Source of the DNA: an uncultured Pelagibacteraceae bacterium
GTDB lineage: Bacteria > Pseudomonadota > Alphaproteobacteria > Pelagibacterales > Pelagibacteraceae
Assembly: GCA_902594705.1 (NCBI GenBank)
Contig: CACJNI010000004.1
Coordinates: 1 to 64,000, forward strand
Direction: 5' to 3'
DNA length: 64,000 bases
The first letter of the stretch is position 1, and each line of letters starts with the position of its first letter. The notes under the pieces are model-generated. The model was not told where the DNA came from. It ran no database searches and was given only the letters and a program-made list of their open reading frames with translations. The position numbers and the translations under genes are program-made. Of this stretch, positions 45,579 through 52,541 are shown one piece after another.

Positions 45579-46427
45579 ATGAAAGCAATATTTTTAAATT
45601 TATCCGCATGGATGGTTTTGCCCTTTATGGATGCAATTGCAAAATACTTATCTTCAGATTTGTCTTTTTTTCAAATAACTTGGGCTAGATATTTTTTTAC
45701 AGTTGTATTCACAACTTTTTTTATGTTTTTATTTTATAGGGAACAATTGAAGTTTTCTCAAAATATCAAATTACAAATAATTAGAGGTTTGTCTTTATTT
45801 TTTGCAAATATATGTTTTTTTTACTCCATTTCTGTGATCTCTATGGCTAAAGCATTAACATTGGCGTTCGTTGCTCCATTGGTCACAACTGCTCTTTCTC
45901 CATTTTTACTTAACGAAAAAGTCGGATATAGACGGTGGACTGCTGTATTAGTCGGTTTTTTTGGTATTTTAGTTGTCATAAGACCTGGAATTATAGAGAT
46001 TAATCTTGCTAGTATAGCAGCTGTTGGAACAGGCTGTTTTTACGGCTTTTATCTAATAATAACTCGAAAATTACACTCAACAGATAGTCCTTTACTCACA
46101 TTGCTGATTACAGGCGTAGTAGGGGTCATTATCGCATCTTTTTTTGTTCCTATTGTTTGGATTAATCCTACTCCAATACAATGGTCTTGGATGGCTCAAA
46201 TGGGTATATTTGCCTGTTTAGGCCATATATTAATCATTTTGTCTCTTCGTCACGCTGATGCTTCAAAATTAGCACCATTTGGTTATTTTGAGATAGTTAC
46301 TAACCTTATTTTAGGATACTATGTGTTTTCGGATTTTCCAGATAAATATACTTTTATTGGTCTTTTCATAATTGTTTCATCTGGATTATATGTTTTTAAA
46401 AGAGAATATTATCATAAATATAAGTAA
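45579..46427 (+). CDS. EamA/DMT family transporter
   Basis: A ten-helix inner-membrane protein of 282 residues with two EamA repeats. The first contains ITWARYFFTVVFTTFFMF and FYSISVISMAKALTLAFVAP; the second PIQWSWMAQMGIFACLGHIL and LAPFGYFEIVTNLILGYYVF. The WARY and AP-loop features fit the DMT superfamily. The substrate cannot be told. It is the last gene before the low-density island that starts at 46428. Confidence 0.88.
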   Translation: MKAIFLNLSAWMVLPFMDAIAKYLSSDLSFFQITWARYFFTVVFTTFFMFLFYREQLKFSQNIKLQIIRGLSLFFANICFFYSISVISMAKALTLAFVAPLVTTALSPFLLNEKVGYRRWTAVLVGFFGILVVIRPGIIEINLASIAAVGTGCFYGFYLIITRKLHSTDSPLLTLLITGVVGVIIASFFVPIVWINPTPIQWSWMAQMGIFACLGHILIILSLRHADASKLAPFGYFEIVTNLILGYYVFSDFPDKYTFIGLFIIVSSGLYVFKREYYHKYK

Positions 46428-46958
46428 ATTAATATGTACTATATATTAATATAATACTTTAATTAATGTATGTAAACTATTGTATTTATTATATTTTATA
46501 TAATATCTAAACTTAAGCTAAACTAGTATAAAATACAAAATAATGAAAAAAAATTATAAAATTTGTCAATTAGACATGTCCTGGTAATTAAAAATAATCA
46601 ATAAATATGGGGTTATTTGAATTATAAAAATATATATTGAAATTGGATTATGAGATAGGGGACAATATTCAATAAAATCAACAATTATAATGAAATTTTA
46701 GAAAAAATCTATTGCTAATAAAAACCTAGTTTTATTTTGATATGGGAATTTCTTAATATTAATCGATATAAATATACTAAAAAATAATAATTTTCTAAAT
46801 AATTACCAAAGTAATGCAATTTATGAATATAGCGTTTAATGCCCCAAATATAGGCCTAATTTAAAGATTTCATTTTATAAGCTGCAACCAATAGGGGAAT
46901 TTAAAATTGTAATACTAAATGTTGTTAAATTTTAAAAAAACGTTGGTATTGCTAACTT
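46428..46958. other. Gene-free AT-rich stretch
   Basis: About 530 bp with no credible coding region on either strand, in a window where most gaps are under 50 bp. Stops are frequent in all frames. The longest item starting with ATG is a 14-codon frame at 46543 that ends after CQLDMSW. No clear repeat, terminator or tRNA remnant was seen. It may be decayed sequence left by insertion or loss events, or untranslated DNA at the island's left edge. Confidence 0.6.
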
Positions 46959-47234
46959 TTAGAGCAAAATTCCCTCAGATTTGAGCAGTTTTTTCTTGGT
47001 TTTTATACCACCTTTTCCAGAATATCCTCCAAGGGATCCATCAGACCTGATTACTCTATGGCATGGTATTTTAGGAGCATATGGATTTTTTCCAATAGCA
47101 TTCGCTACAGCTCTAACAGCTTTAGGCTTATTAATACCTTTTGCGACGTCAGAATAGGTTAAAACACTACCTTTTTTGATAGTTTTTAAATATTTCCAAA
47201 CTTTAATTTGAAATTTAGTACCTTTTAGGATCAT
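46959..47234 (-). CDS. Single-domain methylated-DNA-[protein]-cysteine S-methyltransferase
   Basis: A 91-residue protein consisting of only the DNA-binding/active-site domain of the Ogt/MGMT family. GTKFQIKVWKYLKTIKKGSV and TYSDVAKGINKPKAVRAVAN form the helix-turn-helix and arginine finger. KIPCHRVIRSDGSLGGYSG holds the acceptor cysteine. Full-length homologues carry an extra N-terminal domain of 70-90 residues, not found here. The cysteine is kept, unlike ATL proteins. The ATG at 47234 lies 18 bases after a strong RNA hairpin, so it may have a structured leader. Confidence 0.82.
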   Translation of the reverse strand: MILKGTKFQIKVWKYLKTIKKGSVLTYSDVAKGINKPKAVRAVANAIGKNPYAPKIPCHRVIRSDGSLGGYSGKGGIKTKKKLLKSEGILL

Positions 47235-47432
47235 ATAAAGAAAAACCCTGTATCTCTGCACCTTTTCAGGTACAAAGATCAGTAGTTTTTTGGCACGTCG
47301 TTGTATGCGCTACCGCCATGCCTTCCACCCCGCAATTTTAGCGCTACTCTGCGTGGTTTTCTGCCCTCTGGGCTTGAATCTCTCGATTTTTCCCCAGATG
47401 GTCAGTTAAGAGTTGCCTCTTAATTCATTAAA
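47235..47432 (-). ncRNA. Candidate structured RNA or leader upstream of the MGMT gene
   Basis: This stretch is about 52% GC by hand count (47281-47400) against a very AT-rich surround, and codes for nothing evident. Read on the minus strand it begins just after a TATGAT box (47444-47439). It forms TTAAGAG-GCAA-CTCTTAA (47423-47406), then possible stems CTGGG/CCCAG, CCAC/GTGG and GGCAT/GTGCC. It ends in a 12-bp stem capped by GAAA (47279-47252) that includes two G-T pairs valid only on this strand. The class is not recognised; it does not read as tmRNA, RNase P, SRP or 5S RNA. Confidence 0.5.
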
Positions 47433-47518
47433 GAGATTATCATAGTGCAAATATGATTAGTATCACTTTATAGTTGATTATTAAGGGTTTTTTAACAGCT
47501 GTGAATAGCGTTAACAAA

Positions 47519-47698
47519 CTATCTAGGTCCAACGAAAATTAGAATAAAATAAGATAAATAGAAAATTATTGTTAAAACAGACAAGAAATATACTTCTAAT
47601 GATTTTCCATTCTTTTTGTAAACTAAATAACTCAATATAGTTAAACCTAAAGATATAATTAAAAAATAGCTTGTAGGAATTTCACCATCTATAGTCAT
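47519..47698 (-). CDS. Small membrane protein, 59 residues, function unknown
   Basis: An open frame from ATG (47698) to TAG (47519) encodes MTIDGEIPTSYFLIISLGLT, a first hydrophobic helix, then a basic turn VYKKNGKS, and a second hydrophobic helix ending ILIFVGPR. Two transmembrane segments with a positive loop are a sensible small-membrane-protein layout and unlikely by chance in this composition. No Shine-Dalgarno sequence is seen. It lies between the candidate RNA and the recombinase gene. No family recognised. Confidence 0.5.
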   Translation of the reverse strand: MTIDGEIPTSYFLIISLGLTILSYLVYKKNGKSLEVYFLSVLTIIFYLSYFILIFVGPR

Positions 47699-47719
47699 GA
47701 AATTTTTGTTTTAATTCAT

Positions 47720-47748
47720 TTGACATTTAAAATCACTTAATATATTAC
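47720..47748 (+). promoter_or_regulatory. Promoter of the tyrosine recombinase gene
   Basis: TTGACA (47720-47725) is a perfect -35 box. A 17-bp spacer leads to TATTAC (47743-47748); a 15-bp spacer would give TATATT. The -10 region runs into the left arm of the dyad at 47744-47778, so a bound protein would block initiation. Confidence 0.5.
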
Positions 47749-47778
47749 TAATGATAATTAATTGTTATCAATAGTAAT
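47744..47778. repeat. 35-bp near-perfect dyad before the recombinase start codon
   Basis: Two 14-nt arms, ATTACTAATGATAA and TTATCAATAGTAAT, are inverted copies with one mismatch, separated by the 7-nt centre TTAATTG. The right arm ends three bases before the ATG at 47782. Inverted arms around a 6-8 bp centre is the layout of core crossover sites for tyrosine recombinases. It also overlaps the gene's own -10 box, so an autoregulatory operator is equally possible. Confidence 0.55.
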
Positions 47779-47781
47779 AAT

Positions 47782-48735
47782 ATGAATGAATTGACAACAG
47801 ATCTAAAATCGCTTCATGAGGCAACTTTAAATAACCTGAAAAGCTCAAAAGCAAATAATACTCTAAGAGCTTATAAATCTGACTTTAAAGACTTTGGAGC
47901 TTTTTGCGCAAAGCATGGATTAAATCCATTACCAACAGAGCCAAAAATAGTTTCCTTATACCTTACGCATATTTCAAAAAACTCAAAGATAAGCACTCTA
48001 AGACGAAGATTAGTATCAATAGGTATGGTTCATAGGCTTAAAGGGCATTATCTAGACACAAAACACCCAATCATTGTTGAAAATTTAATGGGTATAAGAA
48101 GGGTGAAAGGAAGTTTTCAGAAAGGTAAAAAACCATTATTAATCAATCATTTAAAATTAATTATTAATGTAATAAATGAACAAAAAACTGAGGAAATAAA
48201 AAAACTTAGAGACAAATCAATAATCTTAATTGGCTTTGGAGGAGGCTTTAGAAGAACCGAGCTCATTTCAATTGACCATGAGGATTTAGAATTTGTTACT
48301 GAGGGCCTAAAAATTACTATTAAAAGATCAAAAACTGACCAATTCGGAGAAGGAATGATTAAAGGACTACCCTACTTCGATAATGAAATTTACTGTCCTG
48401 TTGCAAATCTAAAAAAATGGTTAGAAATTTCTAAAATTAAGTCAGGACCTATTTTTAGAAGATTTTCTAAAGGTTTATCATTAACAGACAAAAGATTAAC
48501 CGACCAATCTGTGGTTTTATTGATGAAAGAATATTTAAAGTTAGCAGGTATTGAAAACAAAAATTTTGCAGGTCATAGTTTAAGGTCGGGTTTTGCAACA
48601 GTCGCTGCTGGTTCAGGTGCTGATGAGCGAAGCATAATGGCAATGACTGGTCACAAAACAACACAAATGGTTAGAAGATATATTAGAGAGGCAAACGTAT
48701 TTAAAAATAATGCTTTAAATAAAATTAAAATATAA
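47782..48735 (+). CDS. Tyrosine recombinase / site-specific integrase
   Basis: A 317-residue recombinase. The N-terminal SAM-like core-binding domain (about 1-105) has NTLRAYKSDFKDFGAFCAKH. The catalytic domain has R157 in GFRRTELIS, a lysine near 184 in KRSKTDQFGEG, H265 and R268 in GHSLRSGFATVAAG, H291 in MTGHKTTQ and the nucleophile Y300 in RRYIREA. All catalytic residues are present, so it should be active. It stands alone, with no excisionase, phage or transposon genes. A 35-bp dyad and a TTGACA promoter lie directly upstream. Confidence 0.92.
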   Translation: MNELTTDLKSLHEATLNNLKSSKANNTLRAYKSDFKDFGAFCAKHGLNPLPTEPKIVSLYLTHISKNSKISTLRRRLVSIGMVHRLKGHYLDTKHPIIVENLMGIRRVKGSFQKGKKPLLINHLKLIINVINEQKTEEIKKLRDKSIILIGFGGGFRRTELISIDHEDLEFVTEGLKITIKRSKTDQFGEGMIKGLPYFDNEIYCPVANLKKWLEISKIKSGPIFRRFSKGLSLTDKRLTDQSVVLLMKEYLKLAGIENKNFAGHSLRSGFATVAAGSGADERSIMAMTGHKTTQMVRRYIREANVFKNNALNKIKI

Positions 48736-48740
48736 AAGTC

Positions 48741-49778
48741 TTAAATTAGCTTATCTCTATATCTATCAATTTTTTTTGAAATATAATTATTTGTTAAGTA
48801 AAAATGTTTATAAATCCTTTTTTGTAACGACTTTTTGAAAGACACATTTTTAATTAGTATTTTGATAGATTTTTCAATATTTTTAACTGTTAATGTCTTT
48901 ATCTTCATAGCTTTTGGAGATGCCTCCCTGAGGCCGCCTTTGTCAATAATAATTAAAGCACATCCTGCACTTGATGCTTCAAGAGCCGTTCTACCAAAAG
49001 GTTCGCTCTTTCTAGGACAAACAACAGAAATATCTGATTTTATAAACCATTTTGTAACTGTATTGTTTTTTTGAAAACCTAAATTTTTCAAATTTTTATG
49101 TTTAAAAATATGTTTTTCTCTAGGCTCATCACCTATAACTACAGCCTTCCAATCTGGATAATTATTTAAAACTCTAATAATGGCTTCTCCAAATAAATCG
49201 TAACCTTTGGAAATATTTAATCTACCAACAAATAAAATTATTTTTTTCTTATTTTTAAAATTAATTATTTTTTTACTAGTTGATTGATTAATAACCTCGA
49301 GTTTGTTTGTGTTATACTTTTTATTCATACCTTTCATAAATTGATTAAGAGTCCAATTACTATTAAAAATTATTTTTTTTGTTTTTTTGTATATGTTAAT
49401 CCTTTCACTGACAGTTTTAGTTAGTCTCATCTCAAGAGGGTTATTATGAAAATATAAAACAATATTTTTATTTTTCTTGTAAATATAATTTATATATTCA
49501 GGTCTATTATGAATTTCTATTAAATTTGATTTTTTTATCTTTTCTTCATCAAGAAATTTTTTTACATAAGTTTTACTGCTACTTCTAAAAAAAAATTTTG
49601 TAAAATTTAGATTAGTATAATTAGATAATAATTTTTTTTTAAATGATGTATTTCCATATACCTTTATATTTTTTTTATATTTACTTAGTTTTATTGTATC
49701 ACTTAAAAAAAGTGAAACTGCACCTGCATAATCTGGAGTAAAATTTTCTTTATATGGAAGTAGAATTGAAATTTTCAT
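48741..49778 (-). CDS. Glycosyltransferase family 4 (GT-B fold)
   Basis: A 345-residue glycosyltransferase. LPYKENFTPDYAGAVSLFL at the start is the acceptor-side loop. ILFVGRLNISKGYDLFGEAI and AVVIGDEPREKHIFK form the start of the donor domain. VVCPRKSEPFGRTALEASSAG contains the EPFG-x7-E nucleotide-sugar motif. It probably adds a sugar in surface polysaccharide or LPS synthesis. The sequence is very rich in lysine and asparagine. It overlaps the GIY-YIG gene by 4 bp and converges on the recombinase gene. Confidence 0.88.
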   Translation of the reverse strand: MKISILLPYKENFTPDYAGAVSLFLSDTIKLSKYKKNIKVYGNTSFKKKLLSNYTNLNFTKFFFRSSSKTYVKKFLDEEKIKKSNLIEIHNRPEYINYIYKKNKNIVLYFHNNPLEMRLTKTVSERINIYKKTKKIIFNSNWTLNQFMKGMNKKYNTNKLEVINQSTSKKIINFKNKKKIILFVGRLNISKGYDLFGEAIIRVLNNYPDWKAVVIGDEPREKHIFKHKNLKNLGFQKNNTVTKWFIKSDISVVCPRKSEPFGRTALEASSAGCALIIIDKGGLREASPKAMKIKTLTVKNIEKSIKILIKNVSFKKSLQKRIYKHFYLTNNYISKKIDRYRDKLI

Positions 49779-50029
49779 TTATAAAAATTAGATTTTATTT
49801 TATTTCTAAGCTTAAAGTTTTTTTTAAGTTTATATTCTTCACTCATAGCTTTAGATTTTGAATTATAACCTGCACTATAGACCAATATCCATTTTCTTCC
49901 TCTGGTAAATTTTGCTCCTCTTGAAGTATTATGTTTGTTCAATCTTTTCTTTAAATTATTAGTATATCCAACGTAGCTAAAACATTTTTGTTTATATTTA
50001 GATATGATTAAATAAACGAAATATTTCAT
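49775..50029 (-). CDS. GIY-YIG nuclease family protein
   Basis: An 84-residue single-domain protein: FVYLIISKYKQKCFSYVGYT carries the GIY-YIG equivalents (VYL and YVG), NNLKKRLNKHN follows with the conserved arginine, then AKFTRGRKWILVYSAGY and the glutamate in KAMSEEYKLKK. This is the small UPF0213/YhbQ-like group; its biological role is not settled. Its ATG lies only 2 nt after the CCA end of tRNA-Glu on the same strand. Confidence 0.88.
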   Translation of the reverse strand: MKYFVYLIISKYKQKCFSYVGYTNNLKKRLNKHNTSRGAKFTRGRKWILVYSAGYNSKSKAMSEEYKLKKNFKLRNKIKSNFYK

Positions 50030-50031
50030 TA

Positions 50032-50106
50032 TGGCGGTCCCTAGGGGAATCGAACCCCTCTTTCATGGATGAAAACCATGTGTCCTAACCGATAGACGAA
50101 GGGACC
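50032..50106 (-). tRNA. tRNA-Glu (anticodon TTC)
   Basis: Read on the minus strand: acceptor GGTCCCT pairs with AGGGACC, the anticodon loop in CATGGTTTTCATCCATG gives TTC, and the T-arm is GGGGTTCGATTCCCC. The 3' CCA is encoded. Length 75. Two bases separate it from the ATG of the GIY-YIG gene, so 3'-end processing would leave a message with almost no leader. Confidence 0.97.
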
Positions 50107-50141
50107 AGAGATGGAGTTTCTATTGCAATTATTAAAAATAA

Positions 50142-51086
50142 TCAAGCTATAGGTTCCTCGCTTTTTATAATTTCTATTGATGATTCTTTATGTGTGACAA
50201 GAGTTTCTGTAATAAATTTTGTATTTTCTTTTTTCACGGCTGCAACCATTTCGGTAGTAGTAATACCTGTCGCACAAAAAATACTATCTCCTTTTACTAT
50301 TTCATTTAATTCATATTTTTTATTTAGGTCAGATATACCCATTTTTTTTGCTCTACCTTTATCTTGATCAGTTTCAAACAAAAATCTTCCCTGAAATTTA
50401 CATCCGTAAGCATCTAAAGCTGCTGCAGATATAACTCCTTCAGGGCCACCACCAATTCCTAAAAATAAGTCTATATTATACTTTTTATCAGTAACTAAAA
50501 GAGCTCCACAAATATCACCATCTGAAATTAATTTTAAATTTACTTTTAAAGATTTTAATTCTTCAATAATCTTTTTATGTCTTGGTCTATCGAGAATACA
50601 TACTGTAAGTTCATTAATATTTTTATTTTTTGATTCTGCAATATTGGAAATATTTTTTTTTATAGAATAATCTAAATCTGTAGCATCGTATGGTACATCT
50701 TTACCCACTGCAATTTTATTCATATAAGTTTCTGGAGCATTAAATAGATTACCTTTTTCAGAAATTGCTAAAACTGATATTGCTCCAGGAATATTTTTTG
50801 CAGCAAAATTTGTTCCTTCAAGAGGATCAACTGCTATATCTATATCTGGACCCTTACCTTTTCCGAGTTTTTCCCCTATATATAACATTGGTGCTTCATC
50901 AAGTTCACCCTCACCTATCACTACTTCTCCGTTTATTTCTAGATTATTTAAATCATTTCTCATCGAGTCTGTTGCCGCCTTATCGGCTATTTTTTTATTT
51001 CCTTTACCAAGAAATTGATAACAATTAATTGCAGCTCTGGAGGTAACTTTTACAAGTTTGTTAATCAGATCTTTATCTAAAGACAT
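50142..51086 (-). CDS. glpX: Class II fructose-1,6-bisphosphatase
   Basis: Hydrolyses fructose 1,6-bisphosphate in gluconeogenesis. A 314-residue GlpX protein: RAAINCYQFLGKGNKKIADK, the metal site DIAVDPLEGTNFAAKN, CILDRPRHKKIIEELK, and GIGGGPEGVISAAAL with ATGITTTEMVAAV near the end. 314 residues, near the usual 320-335. It overlaps the sbmA-like gene by one base and lies 35 bp before the tRNA-Glu gene on the same strand. Confidence 0.95.
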   Translation of the reverse strand: MSLDKDLINKLVKVTSRAAINCYQFLGKGNKKIADKAATDSMRNDLNNLEINGEVVIGEGELDEAPMLYIGEKLGKGKGPDIDIAVDPLEGTNFAAKNIPGAISVLAISEKGNLFNAPETYMNKIAVGKDVPYDATDLDYSIKKNISNIAESKNKNINELTVCILDRPRHKKIIEELKSLKVNLKLISDGDICGALLVTDKKYNIDLFLGIGGGPEGVISAAALDAYGCKFQGRFLFETDQDKGRAKKMGISDLNKKYELNEIVKGDSIFCATGITTTEMVAAVKKENTKFITETLVTHKESSIEIIKSEEPIA

Positions 51087-52084
51087 TAAATATTTTCAAC
51101 AGTGGATTCTTCTGAATTATATTTCAATCTTGCTTCGAATTCACTTAATCTTTTCCACACTGAAATCAATTCTACTATTGTAGACCAGCTTCTAACTAAA
51201 TATTGTAATGAATTTTCAACTCTTCCAAATGCTCTAGTTATTTGCTGAACGAAACCTAGTGTAATCGCACCTGATACTATAGTTGGTGCTAATGCCAAAT
51301 ATGGAACTATCACCATACCTTGGAAATAACTCCATTTGACAGCATTAAAATATAAGTAGTGAAAATACGATTTATAGTGAATACCTCTTACTCTATCATA
51401 TAATTGACCTATAGTTGGCGGAGCTGCCCTTATAGGATCATCTTCTCCATGAACTAATTCTTTTCTATAACCAGCCTCTTCTTTCTGAATATCATATTCA
51501 ATACCAGGTAATTTTATTCCTACAGCTGCTAATAAAACTGTTCCACCAAGTGCAGATATTATTGCAACCCAAACTAAAGCATGATCAACCTCTCCAATCC
51601 ATGGAAGTACATCGACTTGTTTAGATAATCCCCATAAAATTGGTAGGAAGGCTACTAGTGTCATTATACTATCTAAAAGTCCAACACCTAGACCTTCCAT
51701 TATTCTTGCAAATTTTAAAGTGTCTTCTTGAACTCTCTGTGAAGCTCCTTCCGTTAAACGAGCTTTTAGCCATTGAGAGTGATAATATTCAGCCATTGAA
51801 GTTCTCCACCTAAAAACCCAATGAGATACAAAAAATCCTGTTATAATTGCAATTATAATCCAAAGTCCCGCAACTTTTGCAAATGTAAACAAATATCCAA
51901 TAAATTCAGTTTCTGTGACTGAACCAGGTTCTGTTAAAGCTTTTTGAAGAGTATCGTAAAATTCACCAAACCATTCATTAATTTTTACATCTAATTGTAC
52001 TTGATACCAAGTTGATACTAATATGAAGATTGATCCAAATATACTCCAACCGTACCATCTTCTTTCTGTAAAAAATTTAAACAT
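51086..52084 (-). CDS. SbmA/BacA-family peptide transporter, N-terminally short
   Basis: A 332-residue membrane protein matching the SbmA/BacA core: VSHWVFRWRTSMAEYYHSQW, EGASQRVQEDTLKFARIME, LLAAVGIKLPGIEYDIQ, YRKELVHGEDDPIRA, and YLVRSWSTIVELISVWKRL. Family members (about 400-420 residues) carry peptides and peptide antibiotics into the cytoplasm using the proton gradient. The first 70 or so residues, including the first membrane helix of E. coli SbmA, are absent; the gene begins at RRWYGWSIFGSIF. It follows the NDUFS4-like gene with a 1-base overlap. Confidence 0.85.
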   Translation of the reverse strand: MFKFFTERRWYGWSIFGSIFILVSTWYQVQLDVKINEWFGEFYDTLQKALTEPGSVTETEFIGYLFTFAKVAGLWIIIAIITGFFVSHWVFRWRTSMAEYYHSQWLKARLTEGASQRVQEDTLKFARIMEGLGVGLLDSIMTLVAFLPILWGLSKQVDVLPWIGEVDHALVWVAIISALGGTVLLAAVGIKLPGIEYDIQKEEAGYRKELVHGEDDPIRAAPPTIGQLYDRVRGIHYKSYFHYLYFNAVKWSYFQGMVIVPYLALAPTIVSGAITLGFVQQITRAFGRVENSLQYLVRSWSTIVELISVWKRLSEFEARLKYNSEESTVENI

Positions 52085-52365
52085 TATTTTGTAAAATTAT
52101 CAGCGTAAGATTTTAAAGTAACTTTTCTTTTATTTGGTTCTATTAATTCAAAATCAATATTATTTTTTTTTGCATACTCAATTGCTAATTCTTTAGTAGA
52201 AAACTCTAACTTTAATTCACCATAAGTATCAGTAGAACTCTCCCACCCCATCAAAGGATTGGTACCAGGATCATCAGTAATGTATTCAATAATCCATTTA
52301 TCAAATTTCTTTAATCCTGACTGCATGGCAGTTTTAGATGGCTTATAAATTTTTGCTTTTTTCAT
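52084..52365 (-). CDS. NDUFS4-like accessory subunit of NADH dehydrogenase (complex I)
   Basis: A 93-residue protein: AKIYKPSKTAMQSGLKKFDK, then PLMGWESSTDTYGELKLEF and YAKKNNIDFELIEPNKRK match the ETC complex I subunit conserved region. This subunit is shared by mitochondria and alphaproteobacteria and is a good lineage marker. The main nuo operon is not in this window. The ATG at 52365 is 4 nt after the CCA end of tRNA-Pro; a longer frame upstream only reads through the tRNA. Confidence 0.9.
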   Translation of the reverse strand: MKKAKIYKPSKTAMQSGLKKFDKWIIEYITDDPGTNPLMGWESSTDTYGELKLEFSTKELAIEYAKKNNIDFELIEPNKRKVTLKSYADNFTK

Positions 52366-52369
52366 ATAA

Positions 52370-52446
52370 TGGTCGGGGTGGTAGGATTCGAACCTACGGC
52401 CCCTTGGTCCCAAACCAAGTGCGCTACCAGGCTGCGCTACACCCCG
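52370..52446 (-). tRNA. tRNA-Pro (anticodon TGG)
   Basis: On the minus strand the acceptor CGGGGTG pairs with CACCCCG, the anticodon arm CTTGGTTTGGGACCAAG gives TGG, and the T-arm is GTAGGTTCGAATCCTAC. Encoded CCA, 77 nt. TGG can read all four proline codons if modified. It directly precedes the NDUFS4-like gene (4 nt). Confidence 0.97.
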
Positions 52447-52541
52447 AATGCAGTACTAATACAGTAGATAAAAAAAATATCAAAGTATATTAATCACTAT
52501 TTAAAAGGAAATTTTATAAAATTTGCTATATATAAGTATCT

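Noticed and set aside
46543-46587. A 14-codon reading frame ending CQLDMSW
   Set aside because: Too short, no ribosome binding site and no downstream gene on the same strand to regulate.
47235-47432. tmRNA, RNase P RNA, SRP RNA or 5S rRNA for the GC-rich stretch
   Set aside because: None of the universally conserved blocks (for example GAGGAAAGTC, GGAAGGAAGCA or a tRNA-like acceptor end) could be found on either strand.
52366-52413. An extended N-terminus for the NDUFS4-like gene reading MGPRGRRFESYHPDHY
   Set aside because: These residues are a translation of the tRNA-Pro T-arm and acceptor stem, not protein sequence.
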